From Streptococcus sanguinis (lineage in GTDB: Bacteria > Bacillota > Bacilli > Lactobacillales > Streptococcaceae): DNA of 64,000 bases. Under the pieces are notes generated by a model, which did no database searches, was not told the origin of the DNA, and worked only from the letters and a program-made list of their open reading frames with translations. Both the position numbers and the translations under genes were made by a program. Positions 36,884-45,936 of this stretch are shown here, one piece after another; the stretch's first letter is position 1, and every line of letters starts with the position of its first letter. Where the stretch lies: the NCBI GenBank assembly GCA_013378335.1, contig CP040556.1, positions 372,001 through 436,000 of the forward strand. Reading direction: 5' to 3'.

Positions 36884-37474
36884 TTGGAATTAGAAGTATT
36901 TGCTGGACAGGAAAAAAGTGAGCTTTCTATGATTGAAGTGGCGCGTGCCATTTTGGAAGCCCGCGGCCGCGACCATGAGATGTATTTTAATGATCTGGTC
37001 AATGAAATTCAAAACTATCTGGAAAAATCAAATAGTGAGATTCGTGATGCTCTGCCTTTATTCTACACAGAACTCAATGTAGACGGCAGCTTTATTCCGC
37101 TGGGGGATAATAAATGGGGCCTGCGTTCATGGTATGCTATTGACGAAGTGGATGAAGAAATCATCGCCTTGGAAGAGACTGATGAGGACGACGCACCTAA
37201 AAAACGCAAGAAGAAACGCGTTAATGCCTTTATGGATGGCGACGAGGATGCCATTGACTACAGCGATGACGATCCAGAAGATGAGGATGGCTACGAAGCA
37301 GATCCAGCTCTCTCATACGATGAGGAAAATCCAGACGATGAGAAGAACGAAGTGGAAGCTTATGATGCTGAAATCAACGAAATCGCTCCAGATGATCTAG
37401 GTGAAGAAGTCGAACTCAACGAAGAAGATGACGACTACTCTGACGAAGACACGGAGACCGAAGAGGAAGAATAA
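36884..37474 (+). CDS. rpoE: DNA-directed RNA polymerase delta subunit
   Basis: 196 residues from TTG 36884 behind aaaggag. The ordered N-terminal domain (about 1-85, with HARE-HTH-like fold: [28 protein letters not shown]) is followed by a short Lys run (KKRKKKR) and a long, highly acidic, disordered tail ending in Glu residues. Delta is found in Firmicutes and helps recycle RNA polymerase and sharpen initiation. Own promoter and terminator. Confidence 0.95.
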   Translation: MELEVFAGQEKSELSMIEVARAILEARGRDHEMYFNDLVNEIQNYLEKSNSEIRDALPLFYTELNVDGSFIPLGDNKWGLRSWYAIDEVDEEIIALEETDEDDAPKKRKKKRVNAFMDGDEDAIDYSDDDPEDEDGYEADPALSYDEENPDDEKNEVEAYDAEINEIAPDDLGEEVELNEEDDDYSDEDTETEEEE

Positions 37475-37481
37475 ATCAACC

Positions 37482-37518
37482 AAAAGAAACAAGGGACGAA
37501 ATCCTTTGTTTCTTTTAA
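37482..37518 (+). terminator. Terminator after rpoE
   Basis: A 15-base stem (aaaagaaacaaggga against tcctttgtttctttt, with one G-U pair) and a five-base loop. Confidence 0.85.
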
Positions 37519-37594
37519 TATTCCTTGAAATATAAGTTCGGAAGGTGTAGAATACTAATAAAATTTAATAAAGAAAAGATGGAGGTATGCTGCT

Positions 37595-38281
37595 ATGAAA
37601 TTTGTCATTGATAAGAGTCTGGGTGAACTAGGCATAAAAAGTGTCGTTATCGGGATTGCCAAGAATGTTAATCCTCATGCAAAACTGTCTCCCTCATTTC
37701 TAAAAAAGAAAAAGGAAATGGAAGACTGGGCTTTAGCCTGCGACTTGGATGAGGTGCTTGAGTCGCCAGTGGTTCAAGGTTATATAGAAATACTCCAGCG
37801 CGTAGGTCGCAGTGTCAAGAAAAATCCTCCGACGGTTCCTGCTCTGATTCGCAATATCCAGCATCGAGGCTCGCTCCCTCATATTAATAGCATTATTGAT
37901 ATTTATAATGTCGAAGCCCTGCATTCTCTACTGGCTATTGGTGGGCATGATTTTGATAAAATTGATGGCCAGATAGAATTCACCGTAAGCCAAAAGGAAG
38001 ATGTCTTTTTGCCTATTTTGTCCAAGGAGAAGCATGTTGCCAAGACGGACTATGTCTATCGGGATGCCAAAGGCATTTTGGCTTGGCTGGATGTTCGCGA
38101 CAGCGAGTATTATAAGTTTGATGAGGACACCAAGGACGCCATTTTCATTATTCAGGGAAATGCCAACACCTCTGTCGAAATGCGTCTGGAAGCCTTGGAG
38201 CGAATCCGTCACGATTTAGCAGAGTGCATGCCCGATGTGGAATTTGAAACACATGTTATCAGTATTGGTGAGAATGGATGA
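37595..38281 (+). CDS. B3/B4 tRNA-binding-domain protein
   Basis: 228 residues from ATG 37595 behind ggaggt. Resembles the B3/B4 domain of phenylalanyl-tRNA synthetase beta chain as a stand-alone protein (VPALIRNIQHRGSLPHINSIIDIYNVEAL and GILAWLDVRDSEYYKFDEDTKDAIFIIQGNA). Stand-alone B3/B4 proteins are widespread; some relatives act on mischarged tRNA, but this one's role is unknown. It ends 18 bases before the pyrG -35. Confidence 0.8.
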   Translation: MKFVIDKSLGELGIKSVVIGIAKNVNPHAKLSPSFLKKKKEMEDWALACDLDEVLESPVVQGYIEILQRVGRSVKKNPPTVPALIRNIQHRGSLPHINSIIDIYNVEALHSLLAIGGHDFDKIDGQIEFTVSQKEDVFLPILSKEKHVAKTDYVYRDAKGILAWLDVRDSEYYKFDEDTKDAIFIIQGNANTSVEMRLEALERIRHDLAECMPDVEFETHVISIGENG

Positions 38282-38298
38282 AAATCGACTGAAAATAT

Positions 38299-38338
38299 TT
38301 GACAATTTTTTAGGTTTGCGATATCATACTGTTCGGGC
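38299..38338 (+). promoter_or_regulatory. pyrG: pyrG promoter with GGGC start site
   Basis: TTGACA at 38299, 17-base gap, TATCAT at 38322, and after seven bases the run GGGC at 38335. A transcript starting pppGGGC is the hallmark of Gram-positive pyrG genes, where low CTP makes polymerase stutter and add extra Gs before it can insert C at position 4. Confidence 0.8.
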
Positions 38339-38356
38339 ACCTCTTTTAGAGGTCAG

Positions 38357-38390
38357 AGCTTCCTGTTTCCAGGGAGCTATTTTTCTTTTT
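38357..38390 (+). terminator. pyrG: pyrG attenuator (CTP-sensing, reiterative-transcription type)
   Basis: agcttcctg (38357) pairs with cagggagct (38370) around tttc, followed by a long T-rich run. The 5' arm and loop are C/U-rich (gcttcctgtttcc) and could pair with a 5' poly-G tail made when CTP is low, opening the terminator. A small upstream hairpin (acctc/gaggt, 38339-38353) is also present. Mechanism by analogy with Bacillus and Lactococcus pyrG. Confidence 0.78.
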
Positions 38391-38477
38391 CAGACAGATT
38401 ATGGAAAAACCTCCTCTAGATAAGTTTCCAGCAACGACGTGGTTGCTGGAATGAATTGTTTATGAAAAGGAGCACGT

Positions 38478-40091
38478 ATGTCAACTAAATATATTTTTGT
38501 CACTGGCGGTGTAGTATCTTCTATCGGAAAAGGGATTGTGGCAGCTAGTCTGGGCCGACTTTTGAAGAATCGCGGTCTCAAGGTTACGATTCAGAAATTT
38601 GACCCTTATATCAACATTGATCCCGGCACCATGAGCCCTTACCAGCATGGAGAGGTGTTTGTCACAGATGATGGAGCCGAGACGGATCTGGATCTGGGGC
38701 ACTACGAGCGTTTCATTGACATTAATCTCAATAAATACTCCAATGTCACCACTGGTAAAATCTATAGCGAAGTCCTGCGTAAGGAACGTAAAGGCGAGTA
38801 TCTGGGGGCGACGGTCCAAGTCATTCCGCATATTACGGATGCTCTCAAGGACAAGATCAAGCGAGCAGCACGGACGACGGACTCGGATGTGATTATCACC
38901 GAGGTCGGAGGTACAGTGGGCGATATCGAGTCTCTTCCTTTCTTAGAAGCTTTACGCCAGATGAAGGCTGATGTCGGAGCAGACAATGTCATGTATATCC
39001 ATACGACCCTCCTGCCCTATCTCAAGGCAGCTGGAGAAATGAAGACCAAGCCGACTCAGCATTCTGTCAAAGAGTTGCGCGGTCTGGGAATTCAGCCTAA
39101 TATGCTGGTTATCCGTACAGAAGAGCCGGCTGGGCAAAATATCAAAAATAAGCTGGCTCAATTCTGTGATGTGGCGCCGGAGGCGGTTATTGAGTCGTTG
39201 GATGTAGAGCATCTCTACCAAATTCCTCTCAATTTGCAGGCGCAAAAGATGGACCAAATCGTCTGTGACCATCTGAAGCTAGATGTGCCGGCAGCGGATA
39301 TGACTGAATGGTCAGCTATGGTAGAGAAAGTGATGAGTCTGGAAAAGCAGGTTCAGATTGCTCTGGTCGGCAAGTATGTCGAGTTGCCAGATGCCTATAT
39401 TTCAGTTGTCGAAGCTCTCAAACATGCCGGCTATGCCAATGATGCGGAGGTTAAGATTAACTGGATTGATGCGAATCAGGTAACGGCCGAAAATGCAGCA
39501 GAGCTTCTTGGAAGTGCGGATGGGATTATTGTTCCGGGGGGCTTTGGTCAGAGAGGAACTGAGGGGAAGATTCAGGCAATCCGCTATGCGCGTGAGCAGG
39601 ATGTGCCTATGTTGGGGATTTGCTTGGGCATGCAGCTAACCTGTGTCGAATTCGCCCGTCACGTCCTGGGATTGGCAGATGCTAACTCAGCGGAGCTCAA
39701 TCCAGACACACCATATCCGATCATTGATCTCATGCGTGATCAGATTGATGTCGAAGACTTGGGTGGAACGCTGAGGCTGGGGCTCTATCCTTCTAAGCTT
39801 AAGTCTGGCTCTAAGGCAGCAGCAGCTTACGACCATCAAGAAGTCGTGCAGCGCCGTCACCGTCATCGTTATGAGTTCAACAATGCTTTCCGCAAGCAGT
39901 TTGAGGCAGCCGGATTTGTATTTTCAGGAATTTCACCGGACAATCGCTTGGTCGAAATAGTGGAAATCCCAGAAAACAAATTCTTCGTTGCTTGTCAGTA
40001 CCACCCAGAGCTTTCTAGCCGTCCGAACCGACCTGAAGGTCTTTATAGGGCTTTTGTCACAGCAGCGGTAGAAAAGAGCCAGGAAAGATAG
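38478..40091 (+). CDS. pyrG: CTP synthase
   Basis: 537 residues from ATG 38478 behind aaggag. The N-terminal synthetase domain starts [23 protein letters not shown] (P-loop) and binds UTP/ATP; the C-terminal class I glutamine amidotransferase has the nucleophile Cys in GICLGMQL and the His-Glu pair in YHPELSSRP. It turns UTP, ATP and glutamine into CTP. The leader of about 140 bases carries a CTP-dependent attenuator. Confidence 0.97.
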   Translation: MSTKYIFVTGGVVSSIGKGIVAASLGRLLKNRGLKVTIQKFDPYINIDPGTMSPYQHGEVFVTDDGAETDLDLGHYERFIDINLNKYSNVTTGKIYSEVLRKERKGEYLGATVQVIPHITDALKDKIKRAARTTDSDVIITEVGGTVGDIESLPFLEALRQMKADVGADNVMYIHTTLLPYLKAAGEMKTKPTQHSVKELRGLGIQPNMLVIRTEEPAGQNIKNKLAQFCDVAPEAVIESLDVEHLYQIPLNLQAQKMDQIVCDHLKLDVPAADMTEWSAMVEKVMSLEKQVQIALVGKYVELPDAYISVVEALKHAGYANDAEVKINWIDANQVTAENAAELLGSADGIIVPGGFGQRGTEGKIQAIRYAREQDVPMLGICLGMQLTCVEFARHVLGLADANSAELNPDTPYPIIDLMRDQIDVEDLGGTLRLGLYPSKLKSGSKAAAAYDHQEVVQRRHRHRYEFNNAFRKQFEAAGFVFSGISPDNRLVEIVEIPENKFFVACQYHPELSSRPNRPEGLYRAFVTAAVEKSQER

Positions 40092-40161
40092 ACTTGCTTT
40101 GTCTGGCCTAAGCGACTTTTCTAGAGAAATGTTATAATGAAAAATAAAAGGAGGGAAGAAG

Positions 40162-40572
40162 ATGTTTCTAAACATTTTAGCTAGTATTCGTACTAATAAT
40201 TTTCAAGATGAGCATTGTATAGAAAAAATCCAAACACTCTGGCAGGAACAAGAGGAAGCTGTGAAAGAAGCTTTTGCCCAAGGCGAACCGGTTTATGCTG
40301 TTTATCATGACTATGCCAGTGATTACAAAGGAGACTACAGTCTCTCTATCTGCCGTTTGACAGATGGGGAAGTCTATGATTTTAATACATCCGAGCAGAC
40401 CTATCAAGTGTTTGAAGCGGATAAGGAGGATCCTCAAGCGGTTCTTCATGCTTGGCAGAGGATTTGGCAGGCAGAAGAAACAGGTGAGCTTCATCGGGAC
40501 TACACTATTGACTTTGAAAAATACGATCCCGACCAAACGGTGGCTGTCTTTGTTGCGACTCAGCAGCACTGA
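40162..40572 (+). CDS. Effector-binding (GyrI-like) domain protein
   Basis: 136 residues from ATG 40162 behind ggaggg. The pattern VYAVYHDYASDYKGDYSLSICRL followed by a second, similar half resembles the small-molecule-binding domain of integron-associated/AraC effector-binding proteins (Cass2/GyrI-like), without a DNA-binding part. It probably binds a ligand. An extended -10 (TGtTATAAT, 40130-40138) lies just upstream, so it has its own transcript. Similarity judged by eye. Confidence 0.55.
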   Translation: MFLNILASIRTNNFQDEHCIEKIQTLWQEQEEAVKEAFAQGEPVYAVYHDYASDYKGDYSLSICRLTDGEVYDFNTSEQTYQVFEADKEDPQAVLHAWQRIWQAEETGELHRDYTIDFEKYDPDQTVAVFVATQQH

Positions 40573-40671
40573 GTTTTCTGTGTTCCTGCCTTAGCTTTAT
40601 TTTCGTTTAGTTTTCCCAATTTTACTGATTGAGTAGAAAGTTGATTTTTTGAAATAAAGTCAAAAATTTTC

Positions 40672-40700
40672 TTGACAAGCCTTAGCTGTCCTGTTATACT
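40672..40700 (+). promoter_or_regulatory. tRNA-Leu promoter
   Basis: TTGACA at 40672 and TATACT at 40695 with a 17-base gap, 17 bases before the tRNA. Confidence 0.88.
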
Positions 40701-40716
40701 AGTAAGGTACTCAATC

Positions 40717-40802
40717 GCGGGGATGGCGGAATTGGCAGACGCGCAGGACTAAGGATCCTGTGACCGCTTTAGGTCGTGAGGGTTCAAGTCCCTCTCTCCG
40801 CA
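40717..40802 (+). tRNA. tRNA-Leu (anticodon AAG)
   Basis: 86 bases. The acceptor gcgggga pairs with tctccgc (one G-U). The anticodon stem cagga/tcctg holds the loop CTAAGGA, giving AAG for CUU codons. A long variable arm (tgaccgctttaggtcg) marks it as class II, and GGTTCAAGTCC is the T-arm. No CCA is encoded. Confidence 0.95.
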
Positions 40803-40808
40803 TCAAGT

Positions 40809-40836
40809 AAGCTGGCTTTGGCCAGCTTTTTCTTTT
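40809..40836 (+). terminator. Terminator after tRNA-Leu
   Basis: aagctggc and gccagctt pair around tttg, followed by Ts. Confidence 0.85.
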
Positions 40837-40979
40837 TGCAATAGAGACGCTTAAAAAGGCTGAGTGTCTCCCTGCAATTCTTTAAAATTTCAGGAAAAAC
40901 TAGCAATTTTAGTGAAAAAGTGATAAAATAAACAATGTAAGTGGTTTAACCACAAAAAATAAGAGGAGGCCTGATAAGA

Positions 40980-41861
40980 ATGGCAATCGTTTCAGCAGAA
41001 AAATTTGTCCAAGCAGCTCGTGACAATGGTTACGCAGTTGGTGGATTCAACACAAACAACCTTGAGTGGACTCAAGCTATCCTGCGTGCGGCAGAAGCTA
41101 AGAAAGCACCAGTGCTTATCCAAACTTCAATGGGTGCTGCTAAATACATGGGTGGCTACAAAGTTGCTCGCAACTTGATCGCTAACCTTGTAGAATCAAT
41201 GGGCATCACTGTACCAGTTGCGATTCACTTGGACCATGGTCACTACGAAGATGCACTTGAGTGTATCGAAGTTGGTTACACTTCTATCATGTTTGATGGT
41301 TCACACCTTCCAGTAGAAGAAAACCTTAAATTGGCTAAGGAAGTTGTTGAAAAAGCACACGCTAAAGGTATCTCAGTAGAAGCTGAAGTTGGTACTATTG
41401 GTGGTGAAGAAGACGGTATCATCGGTAAAGGTGAATTGGCTCCAATCGAAGACGCTAAAGCAATGGTTGAAACTGGAATCGACTTCTTGGCTGCAGGTAT
41501 CGGTAACATCCACGGCCCATACCCAGCAAACTGGGAAGGTCTTGACCTTGACCACTTGAAGAAATTGACAGAAGCTCTTCCAGGCTTCCCAATCGTATTA
41601 CACGGTGGTTCAGGTATTCCTGATGACCAAATCCAAGCAGCTATCAAACTTGGTGTTGCCAAAGTTAACGTTAACACTGAATGCCAAATCGCTTTCGCTA
41701 ACGCAACTCGTGCATTCGCTCGTGACTACGAAGCAAACGAAGCAGAATACGACAAGAAGAAACTCTTCGACCCACGTAAATTCTTGGCTGACGGTGTAAA
41801 AGCTATCCAAGCATCAGTTGAAGAACGTATCGACGTATTCGGTTCAGAAGGTAAAGCTTAG
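40980..41861 (+). CDS. fba: Fructose-bisphosphate aldolase, class II
   Basis: 293 residues from ATG 40980 behind gaggagg. The zinc-binding motif HLDHGHYED (near 80-90), a second metal site in IGNIHGPYP and LHGGSGIPD. Splits fructose-1,6-bisphosphate into DHAP and G3P in glycolysis. Strong codon bias (cgt, aac, ggt, gaa) fits very high expression. Monocistronic. Confidence 0.97.
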   Translation: MAIVSAEKFVQAARDNGYAVGGFNTNNLEWTQAILRAAEAKKAPVLIQTSMGAAKYMGGYKVARNLIANLVESMGITVPVAIHLDHGHYEDALECIEVGYTSIMFDGSHLPVEENLKLAKEVVEKAHAKGISVEAEVGTIGGEEDGIIGKGELAPIEDAKAMVETGIDFLAAGIGNIHGPYPANWEGLDLDHLKKLTEALPGFPIVLHGGSGIPDDQIQAAIKLGVAKVNVNTECQIAFANATRAFARDYEANEAEYDKKKLFDPRKFLADGVKAIQASVEERIDVFGSEGKA

Positions 41862-41882
41862 TCTAGCTGAATAATACAGATG

Positions 41883-41912
41883 AAACCTGCCCATTGGGTG
41901 GGTTTTTTTGTG
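41883..41912 (+). terminator. Terminator after fba
   Basis: aaacctgccc pairs with gggtgggttt (with G-U pairs) around att, followed by Ts. Confidence 0.85.
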
Positions 41913-42060
41913 TGTGATAAAATATGATAATTATTTTTGAATTACCTATGTTCGTTTGGAAGTAAAAGTGGTAGTATAGTGAAGAGATAAGATTCTATTT
42001 TCCTTAGTTTGGTAGGGAAATGGTTTGTAACATGAATTAATGATAGGATATTGAGAAAGT

Positions 42061-43053
42061 ATGGCAATGATAGAAGTGGAACATCTTCAGAAAAATTTTG
42101 TAAAAACAGTTAAGGAACCAGGATTGAAAGGAGCATTGCGCTCCTTTATTCATCCCGAAAAGCAGACCTTTGAAGCGGTCAAGGATTTGACCTTTGAGGT
42201 TCCAAAAGGGCAGATTTTAGGATTTATCGGGGCCAATGGTGCTGGAAAGTCGACAACCATTAAAATGCTGACAGGGATTTTGAAACCGACATCAGGATTT
42301 TGTCGGATTAATGGCAAGGTTCCGCAGGATAATCGCCAAGACTATGTCAAAGATATTGGAGTAGTCTTCGGACAACGAACCCAGCTATGGTGGGATTTGG
42401 CCCTGCAAGAGACCTATACTGTCTTGAAGGAGATTTATGATGTGCCTGACTCGCTTTTCCATAAGCGCATGGACTTTTTGAATGAAGTCTTGGATTTGAA
42501 GGAATTTATCAAAGATCCCGTGCGGACTCTTTCACTGGGGCAACGGATGCGGGCGGACATTGCGGCTTCCTTGCTCCACAATCCCAAGGTTCTCTTTTTA
42601 GATGAGCCGACCATTGGTTTGGATGTTTCGGTCAAGGATAATATTCGCCGGGCAATCACGCAGATTAACCAAGAGGAAGAAACAACCATTCTCTTGACCA
42701 CTCATGACCTGAGTGATATTGAGCAACTTTGTGATCGGATTTTTATGATTGATAAGGGGCAGGAGATTTTTGATGGAACGGTGAGCCAGCTTAAAGAAAC
42801 CTTTGGCAAGATGAAGACTCTTTCCTTTGAACTGCTACCAGGTCAAAGCCAGCTTGTCTCTCACTATGCAGGTTTGCCTGATATGACCATTGATAGACAA
42901 GGAAATATCCTCAACATTCAATACGATAGTTCCCGCTATCAGTCAGCTGATATTATCAAGCAAACCTTGTCTGATTTTGAGATTCGCGATTTGAAGATGG
43001 TGGATACGGATATTGAGGATATTATCCGTCGCTTCTACCGAAAGGAGCTCTAA
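42061..43053 (+). CDS. ABC transporter ATP-binding protein (three-gene ABC-2 system)
   Basis: 330 residues. Walker A GANGAGKSTTI, signature LSLGQRMRADIA, Walker B VLFLDEPTIGLD and switch HD (TTHDLSDIEQLCD). A long C-terminal extension and an N-terminal segment ahead of the first strand (LKGALRSFIHPEK) match the subfamily that works with two DUF990-type permeases, as found here. It is translationally coupled to the first permease (stop TAA at 43051, ATG at 43055). The substrate is unknown. Confidence 0.9.
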   Translation: MAMIEVEHLQKNFVKTVKEPGLKGALRSFIHPEKQTFEAVKDLTFEVPKGQILGFIGANGAGKSTTIKMLTGILKPTSGFCRINGKVPQDNRQDYVKDIGVVFGQRTQLWWDLALQETYTVLKEIYDVPDSLFHKRMDFLNEVLDLKEFIKDPVRTLSLGQRMRADIAASLLHNPKVLFLDEPTIGLDVSVKDNIRRAITQINQEEETTILLTTHDLSDIEQLCDRIFMIDKGQEIFDGTVSQLKETFGKMKTLSFELLPGQSQLVSHYAGLPDMTIDRQGNILNIQYDSSRYQSADIIKQTLSDFEIRDLKMVDTDIEDIIRRFYRKEL

Positions 43054-43054
43054 G

Positions 43055-43873
43055 ATGGTCAAATTGTGGAGACGTTATAAACCCTTTATCAATGCAGGGA
43101 TTCAGGAGTTGATTACCTATCGAGTCAACTTTCTTCTTTATCGGATTGGCGATGTCATGGGTGCTTTTGTGGAATTTTATCTCTGGAAGGCTGTCTTTGA
43201 TTCCTCGCAAGAGTCTTTGATTCAGGGTTTCAGTATGGCAGATATCACCCTCTACATCATCATGAGTTTTGTGACTAATCTTCTGACTAGGTCGGATTCT
43301 TCCTTTATGATTGGTGAGGAGGTCAAGGATGGTTCCATTATCATGCGTTTGTTGAGACCAGTGCATTTTGCGGCTTCTTACCTCTTTACGGAACTTGGAT
43401 CCAAGTGGTTTATTTTTATCTCTGTTGGACTGCCATTTTTAAGTGTCATCGTATTGATGAAAATTTTATCTAGGCAAGGGGTTGTAGAAGTGCTGGGATT
43501 AACCATCCTTTATCTCTTTAGCTTAATCCTAGCCTACCTGATCAACTTTTTCTTTAATATCTGCTTTGGATTTTCAGCCTTTGTGTTTAAAAATTTATGG
43601 GGCTCTAATCTGCTTAAGAATTCTCTGATTGACTTTATGTCTGGGAGTTTGATTCCCTTGACCTTCTTTCCTAAAATCGTTTCAGATATTCTGTCCTTTT
43701 TGCCTTTTTCATCCTTGATTTATACTCCAGTCATGATCATTGTTGGGAAATTCGATGCCAGTCAGATTCTTCAAGCACTCGTTTTGCAGTTTTTCTGGCT
43801 CTTAGTGATGGTGGGCTTGTCTCAGTTGATTTGGAAACGAGTCCAGTCATTTATCACCATTCAGGGAGGTTAA
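43055..43873 (+). CDS. ABC-2 permease A (DUF990-like)
   Basis: 272 residues from ATG 43055 with aaaggag upstream. An upstream run-on to 43013 lies within the ATPase gene. Six hydrophobic segments, N-terminal RRYKPFINAGIQELITYRVNFLLYRIGDVMGAFVEFYLW, and FAASYLFTELGSKWFIF in the middle, as in paired ABC-2 permeases. It forms a heterodimer with the next gene product. Confidence 0.85.
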   Translation: MVKLWRRYKPFINAGIQELITYRVNFLLYRIGDVMGAFVEFYLWKAVFDSSQESLIQGFSMADITLYIIMSFVTNLLTRSDSSFMIGEEVKDGSIIMRLLRPVHFAASYLFTELGSKWFIFISVGLPFLSVIVLMKILSRQGVVEVLGLTILYLFSLILAYLINFFFNICFGFSAFVFKNLWGSNLLKNSLIDFMSGSLIPLTFFPKIVSDILSFLPFSSLIYTPVMIIVGKFDASQILQALVLQFFWLLVMVGLSQLIWKRVQSFITIQGG

Positions 43874-43893
43874 TATGAAAAAAATATCAACGC

Positions 43894-44661
43894 ATGCATC
43901 TGATTTTTATCAGACAATACATCAAGCAAATCATGGAGTACAAGGTCGATTTTGTGGTTGGTGTTTTAGGTGTTTTCCTGACTCAAGGCTTGAACCTCTT
44001 GTTTCTCAATGTACTCTTTCAACACATTCCATCGCTAGAAGGATGGACCTTTCAAGAAATTGCCTTTATCTATGGTTTTTCCTTGATTCCCAAGGGCTTA
44101 GACCATCTCTTTTTTGACAATCTCTGGGCACTGGGGCAACGCTTGGTGCGAAAAGGAGAGTTTGACAAATACCTGACTCGGCCTATCAATCCTCTCTTTC
44201 ATATCCTCGTTGAGACCTTTCAGATTGATGCCTTGGGAGAACTCTTGGTCGGTGGCATCCTACTGGGAACAACAGTGACTAGCATTGCTTGGACCTTTCC
44301 TAAATTCTTGCTCTTCCTAGTCTGTATTCCTTTTGCGACCTTGATTTATACTTCTTTAAAAATCGCGACTGCCAGTATCGCTTTTTGGACCAAGCAGTCA
44401 GGTGCTATGATTTACATTTTCTATATGTTCAATGACTTTGCTAAGTATCCGATTTCCATTTACAATTCGCTTCTTCGTTGGTTGATTAGTTTTATCGTGC
44501 CTTTCGCCTTTACGGCCTACTATCCTGCTAGCTATTTCTTGCAGGACAAAGACGGGCTCTTTAATATCGGTGGTTTGATTCTGATTTCTCTTATCTTCTT
44601 TGTCATTTCCTTGAAACTATGGGACAAGGGCTTAGACGCCTACGAAAGTGCGGGTTCTTAA
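43894..44661 (+). CDS. ABC-2 permease B (DUF990-like), start region frameshifted
   Basis: 255 residues if begun at ATG 43894 (MHLIFIRQYIKQIMEYKVDF). The good ribosome site (ggaggt, 43865) and first ATG (43875) belong to another frame that runs only to 44117. Between them is a run of seven As (43878-43884); six As would give MKKYQRMHLIFIRQY in one frame, the usual start of this family. The gene may be poorly translated, or expressed by slippage in the A-run. The remainder is intact with six membrane spans. Confidence 0.75.
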   Translation: MHLIFIRQYIKQIMEYKVDFVVGVLGVFLTQGLNLLFLNVLFQHIPSLEGWTFQEIAFIYGFSLIPKGLDHLFFDNLWALGQRLVRKGEFDKYLTRPINPLFHILVETFQIDALGELLVGGILLGTTVTSIAWTFPKFLLFLVCIPFATLIYTSLKIATASIAFWTKQSGAMIYIFYMFNDFAKYPISIYNSLLRWLISFIVPFAFTAYYPASYFLQDKDGLFNIGGLILISLIFFVISLKLWDKGLDAYESAGS

Positions 44662-44710
44662 GGGGGAAATAGGATTAGAGTTAAAAATTAAATCAAGAAA
44701 GGAGCTTGAT

Positions 44711-45169
44711 ATGCTAGTAATTGAAGAAGTGAAGGAAGAAAAACAAAAGATGATGGTAGTCGCTGAAGTTTTAAGGGATTTACCAGAGTGGTTTGGAATA
44801 CCTGAAAGCACACAAGCTTACATTGAAGGAGCCGCGGATTTGCAAGTTTGGGCTGCCTATCAGGAGAGCGATTTGACGGGCTTTATCAGCTTATCCTACT
44901 CTAGTGAAGATTGTGCTGAGATTGACTGCTTGGCTGTTAAGAAATGCTATCATAGAGCGGGAATTGGCAGTCACCTTCTAGGAGCTTTGGAAAGTACTGC
45001 TCGTCAAAAAGCATCCTACCTGCAAGTCAAAACGGTAGCACCAGGTCATTATTCTACTTACGACAAAACGAACGCTTTCTATCAGGCTCAGGGCTTTAAA
45101 AAGTTAGAAATCTTTCCTGAACTTTGGGATAAGAGCAACCCTTGTTTGATTTGGATTAAGAGGTTGTGA
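44711..45169 (+). CDS. GNAT family N-acetyltransferase
   Basis: 152 residues from ATG 44711 behind aaaggag; the earlier in-frame start at 44648 overlaps the permease end and has no site. A GNAT fold with the acetyl-CoA loop KKCYHRAGIGSHLLGALE (Q/RxxGxG/A type) and a C-terminal NAFYQAQGFKKLEIF. It acetylates an unknown amine. Ends just before the tRNA-Thr promoter. Confidence 0.85.
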   Translation: MLVIEEVKEEKQKMMVVAEVLRDLPEWFGIPESTQAYIEGAADLQVWAAYQESDLTGFISLSYSSEDCAEIDCLAVKKCYHRAGIGSHLLGALESTARQKASYLQVKTVAPGHYSTYDKTNAFYQAQGFKKLEIFPELWDKSNPCLIWIKRL

Positions 45170-45178
45170 AATTTTCTC

Positions 45179-45206
45179 TTGACAAAATAACTCAAGATGC
45201 TAAAAT
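45179..45206 (+). promoter_or_regulatory. tRNA-Thr promoter
   Basis: TTGACA at 45179 and TAAAAT at 45201 with a 16-base gap. The -35 starts eleven bases after the GNAT stop codon. Confidence 0.75.
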
Positions 45207-45220
45207 GAAAGGGAATAAGA

Positions 45221-45293
45221 GCCGATTTAGCTCAGTTGGTAGAGCAACGCACTCGTAACGCGTAGGTCACAGGTTCGATCCCTGCAATCGGCA
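45221..45293 (+). tRNA. tRNA-Thr (anticodon CGU)
   Basis: 73 bases. The acceptor gccgatt pairs with aatcggc; the D arm is GCTCAGTTGGTAGAGC; the anticodon loop ctCGTaa reads ACG codons; the T arm is AGGTTCGATCCCT. The anticodon stem has one mismatch as written. No CCA encoded. Confidence 0.93.
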
Positions 45294-45388
45294 TCTTAAT
45301 TTGGAAGCTTAAAGGCTTCTTTTTTCTTTGTTCTTACTAGATTTTTTTACTTGTATAGGACAGGTATGTTTTCTATCATCTCTTGCAA

Positions 45389-45456
45389 ACCACTTACCGG
45401 TCAAAATTGACCACTTACTGAAAAGGCCTTGTTTCTCGGGAGTTTCTTGTTATAAT
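45389..45456 (+). promoter_or_regulatory. LytTR-type direct repeat and promoter
   Basis: Two identical nine-base repeats ACCACTTAC at 45389-45397 and 45410-45418, separated by 12 bases (21-base period, two helical turns), the layout bound by LytTR dimers. A -35 TTGTTT (45429) and an extended -10 TGtTATAAT (45448-45456) follow, with the second repeat about ten bases before the -35: activator position. The downstream gene encodes a LytTR protein. Confidence 0.72.
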
Positions 45457-45484
45457 AAAGATAAGCAGATGGAAAGGAGAGCCT

Positions 45485-45931
45485 ATGAACATTCGGATAG
45501 AATTAGATCAGAGTTTGGATGAAACAGAAATGGTGATAAAAGTTTCGCGGCTGGATGAGCGGATTCAGCTTATCCAGGAAGCTCTGGAAGAAACGGCGAC
45601 TCCGTCCATTCTTTTCTATAAGGAAAGCAGTGAGTACTTTCTTGATATAGCGGACATTCTCTTTTTCGAGACGGACGGCAGCAAGATCTTTGCCCATGCC
45701 CGCAATGATGCTTATGAGGTCAAGCTAAAACTCTATGAGTTAGAAGAGATTCTGCCCCGTTATTTCTGTCGGATTTCAAAGTCCACCATTGCCAATATCA
45801 AGGCTATCTATGCTTTGGACAAGTCCTTTTCAGGAACGAGCACCGTCCAATTTTACAATACCCATAAACAGGTGCATGTGTCTAGGCATTATTATCAGTT
45901 AGTAAAAGAAAAGTTAAGTGAAGTGAGGTAA
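45485..45931 (+). CDS. LytTR DNA-binding regulator
   Basis: 148 residues from ATG 45485 behind aaaggag. A short N-terminal part is followed by a full LytTR domain (SSEYFLDIADILFFETDGSKIFAHARNDAYEVKLKLYELEEIL, then FCRISKSTIANI and VHVSRHYYQLVKEKL). It has no receiver domain, so it is not controlled by phosphorylation. Such stand-alone LytTR proteins are paired with a membrane inhibitor in LytTR regulatory systems (for example HdrR/HdrM and BrsR/BrsM in S. mutans). The next gene encodes a membrane protein and overlaps, which fits this plan. Confidence 0.88.
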   Translation: MNIRIELDQSLDETEMVIKVSRLDERIQLIQEALEETATPSILFYKESSEYFLDIADILFFETDGSKIFAHARNDAYEVKLKLYELEEILPRYFCRISKSTIANIKAIYALDKSFSGTSTVQFYNTHKQVHVSRHYYQLVKEKLSEVR

Positions 45932-45936
45932 TGATT

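Noticed and set aside
38235-38423. Small open frame across the pyrG leader
   Set aside because: It crosses the pyrG promoter and attenuator and has no ribosome site.
43875-44117. 80-codon frame beginning at the well-placed ATG before permease B
   Set aside because: Its translation has no family resemblance and runs out of frame over a clear permease; it results from the A7 frameshift.
45328-45522. 64-codon frame upstream of the LytTR gene
   Set aside because: It spans the direct repeats and promoter and has no ribosome site.
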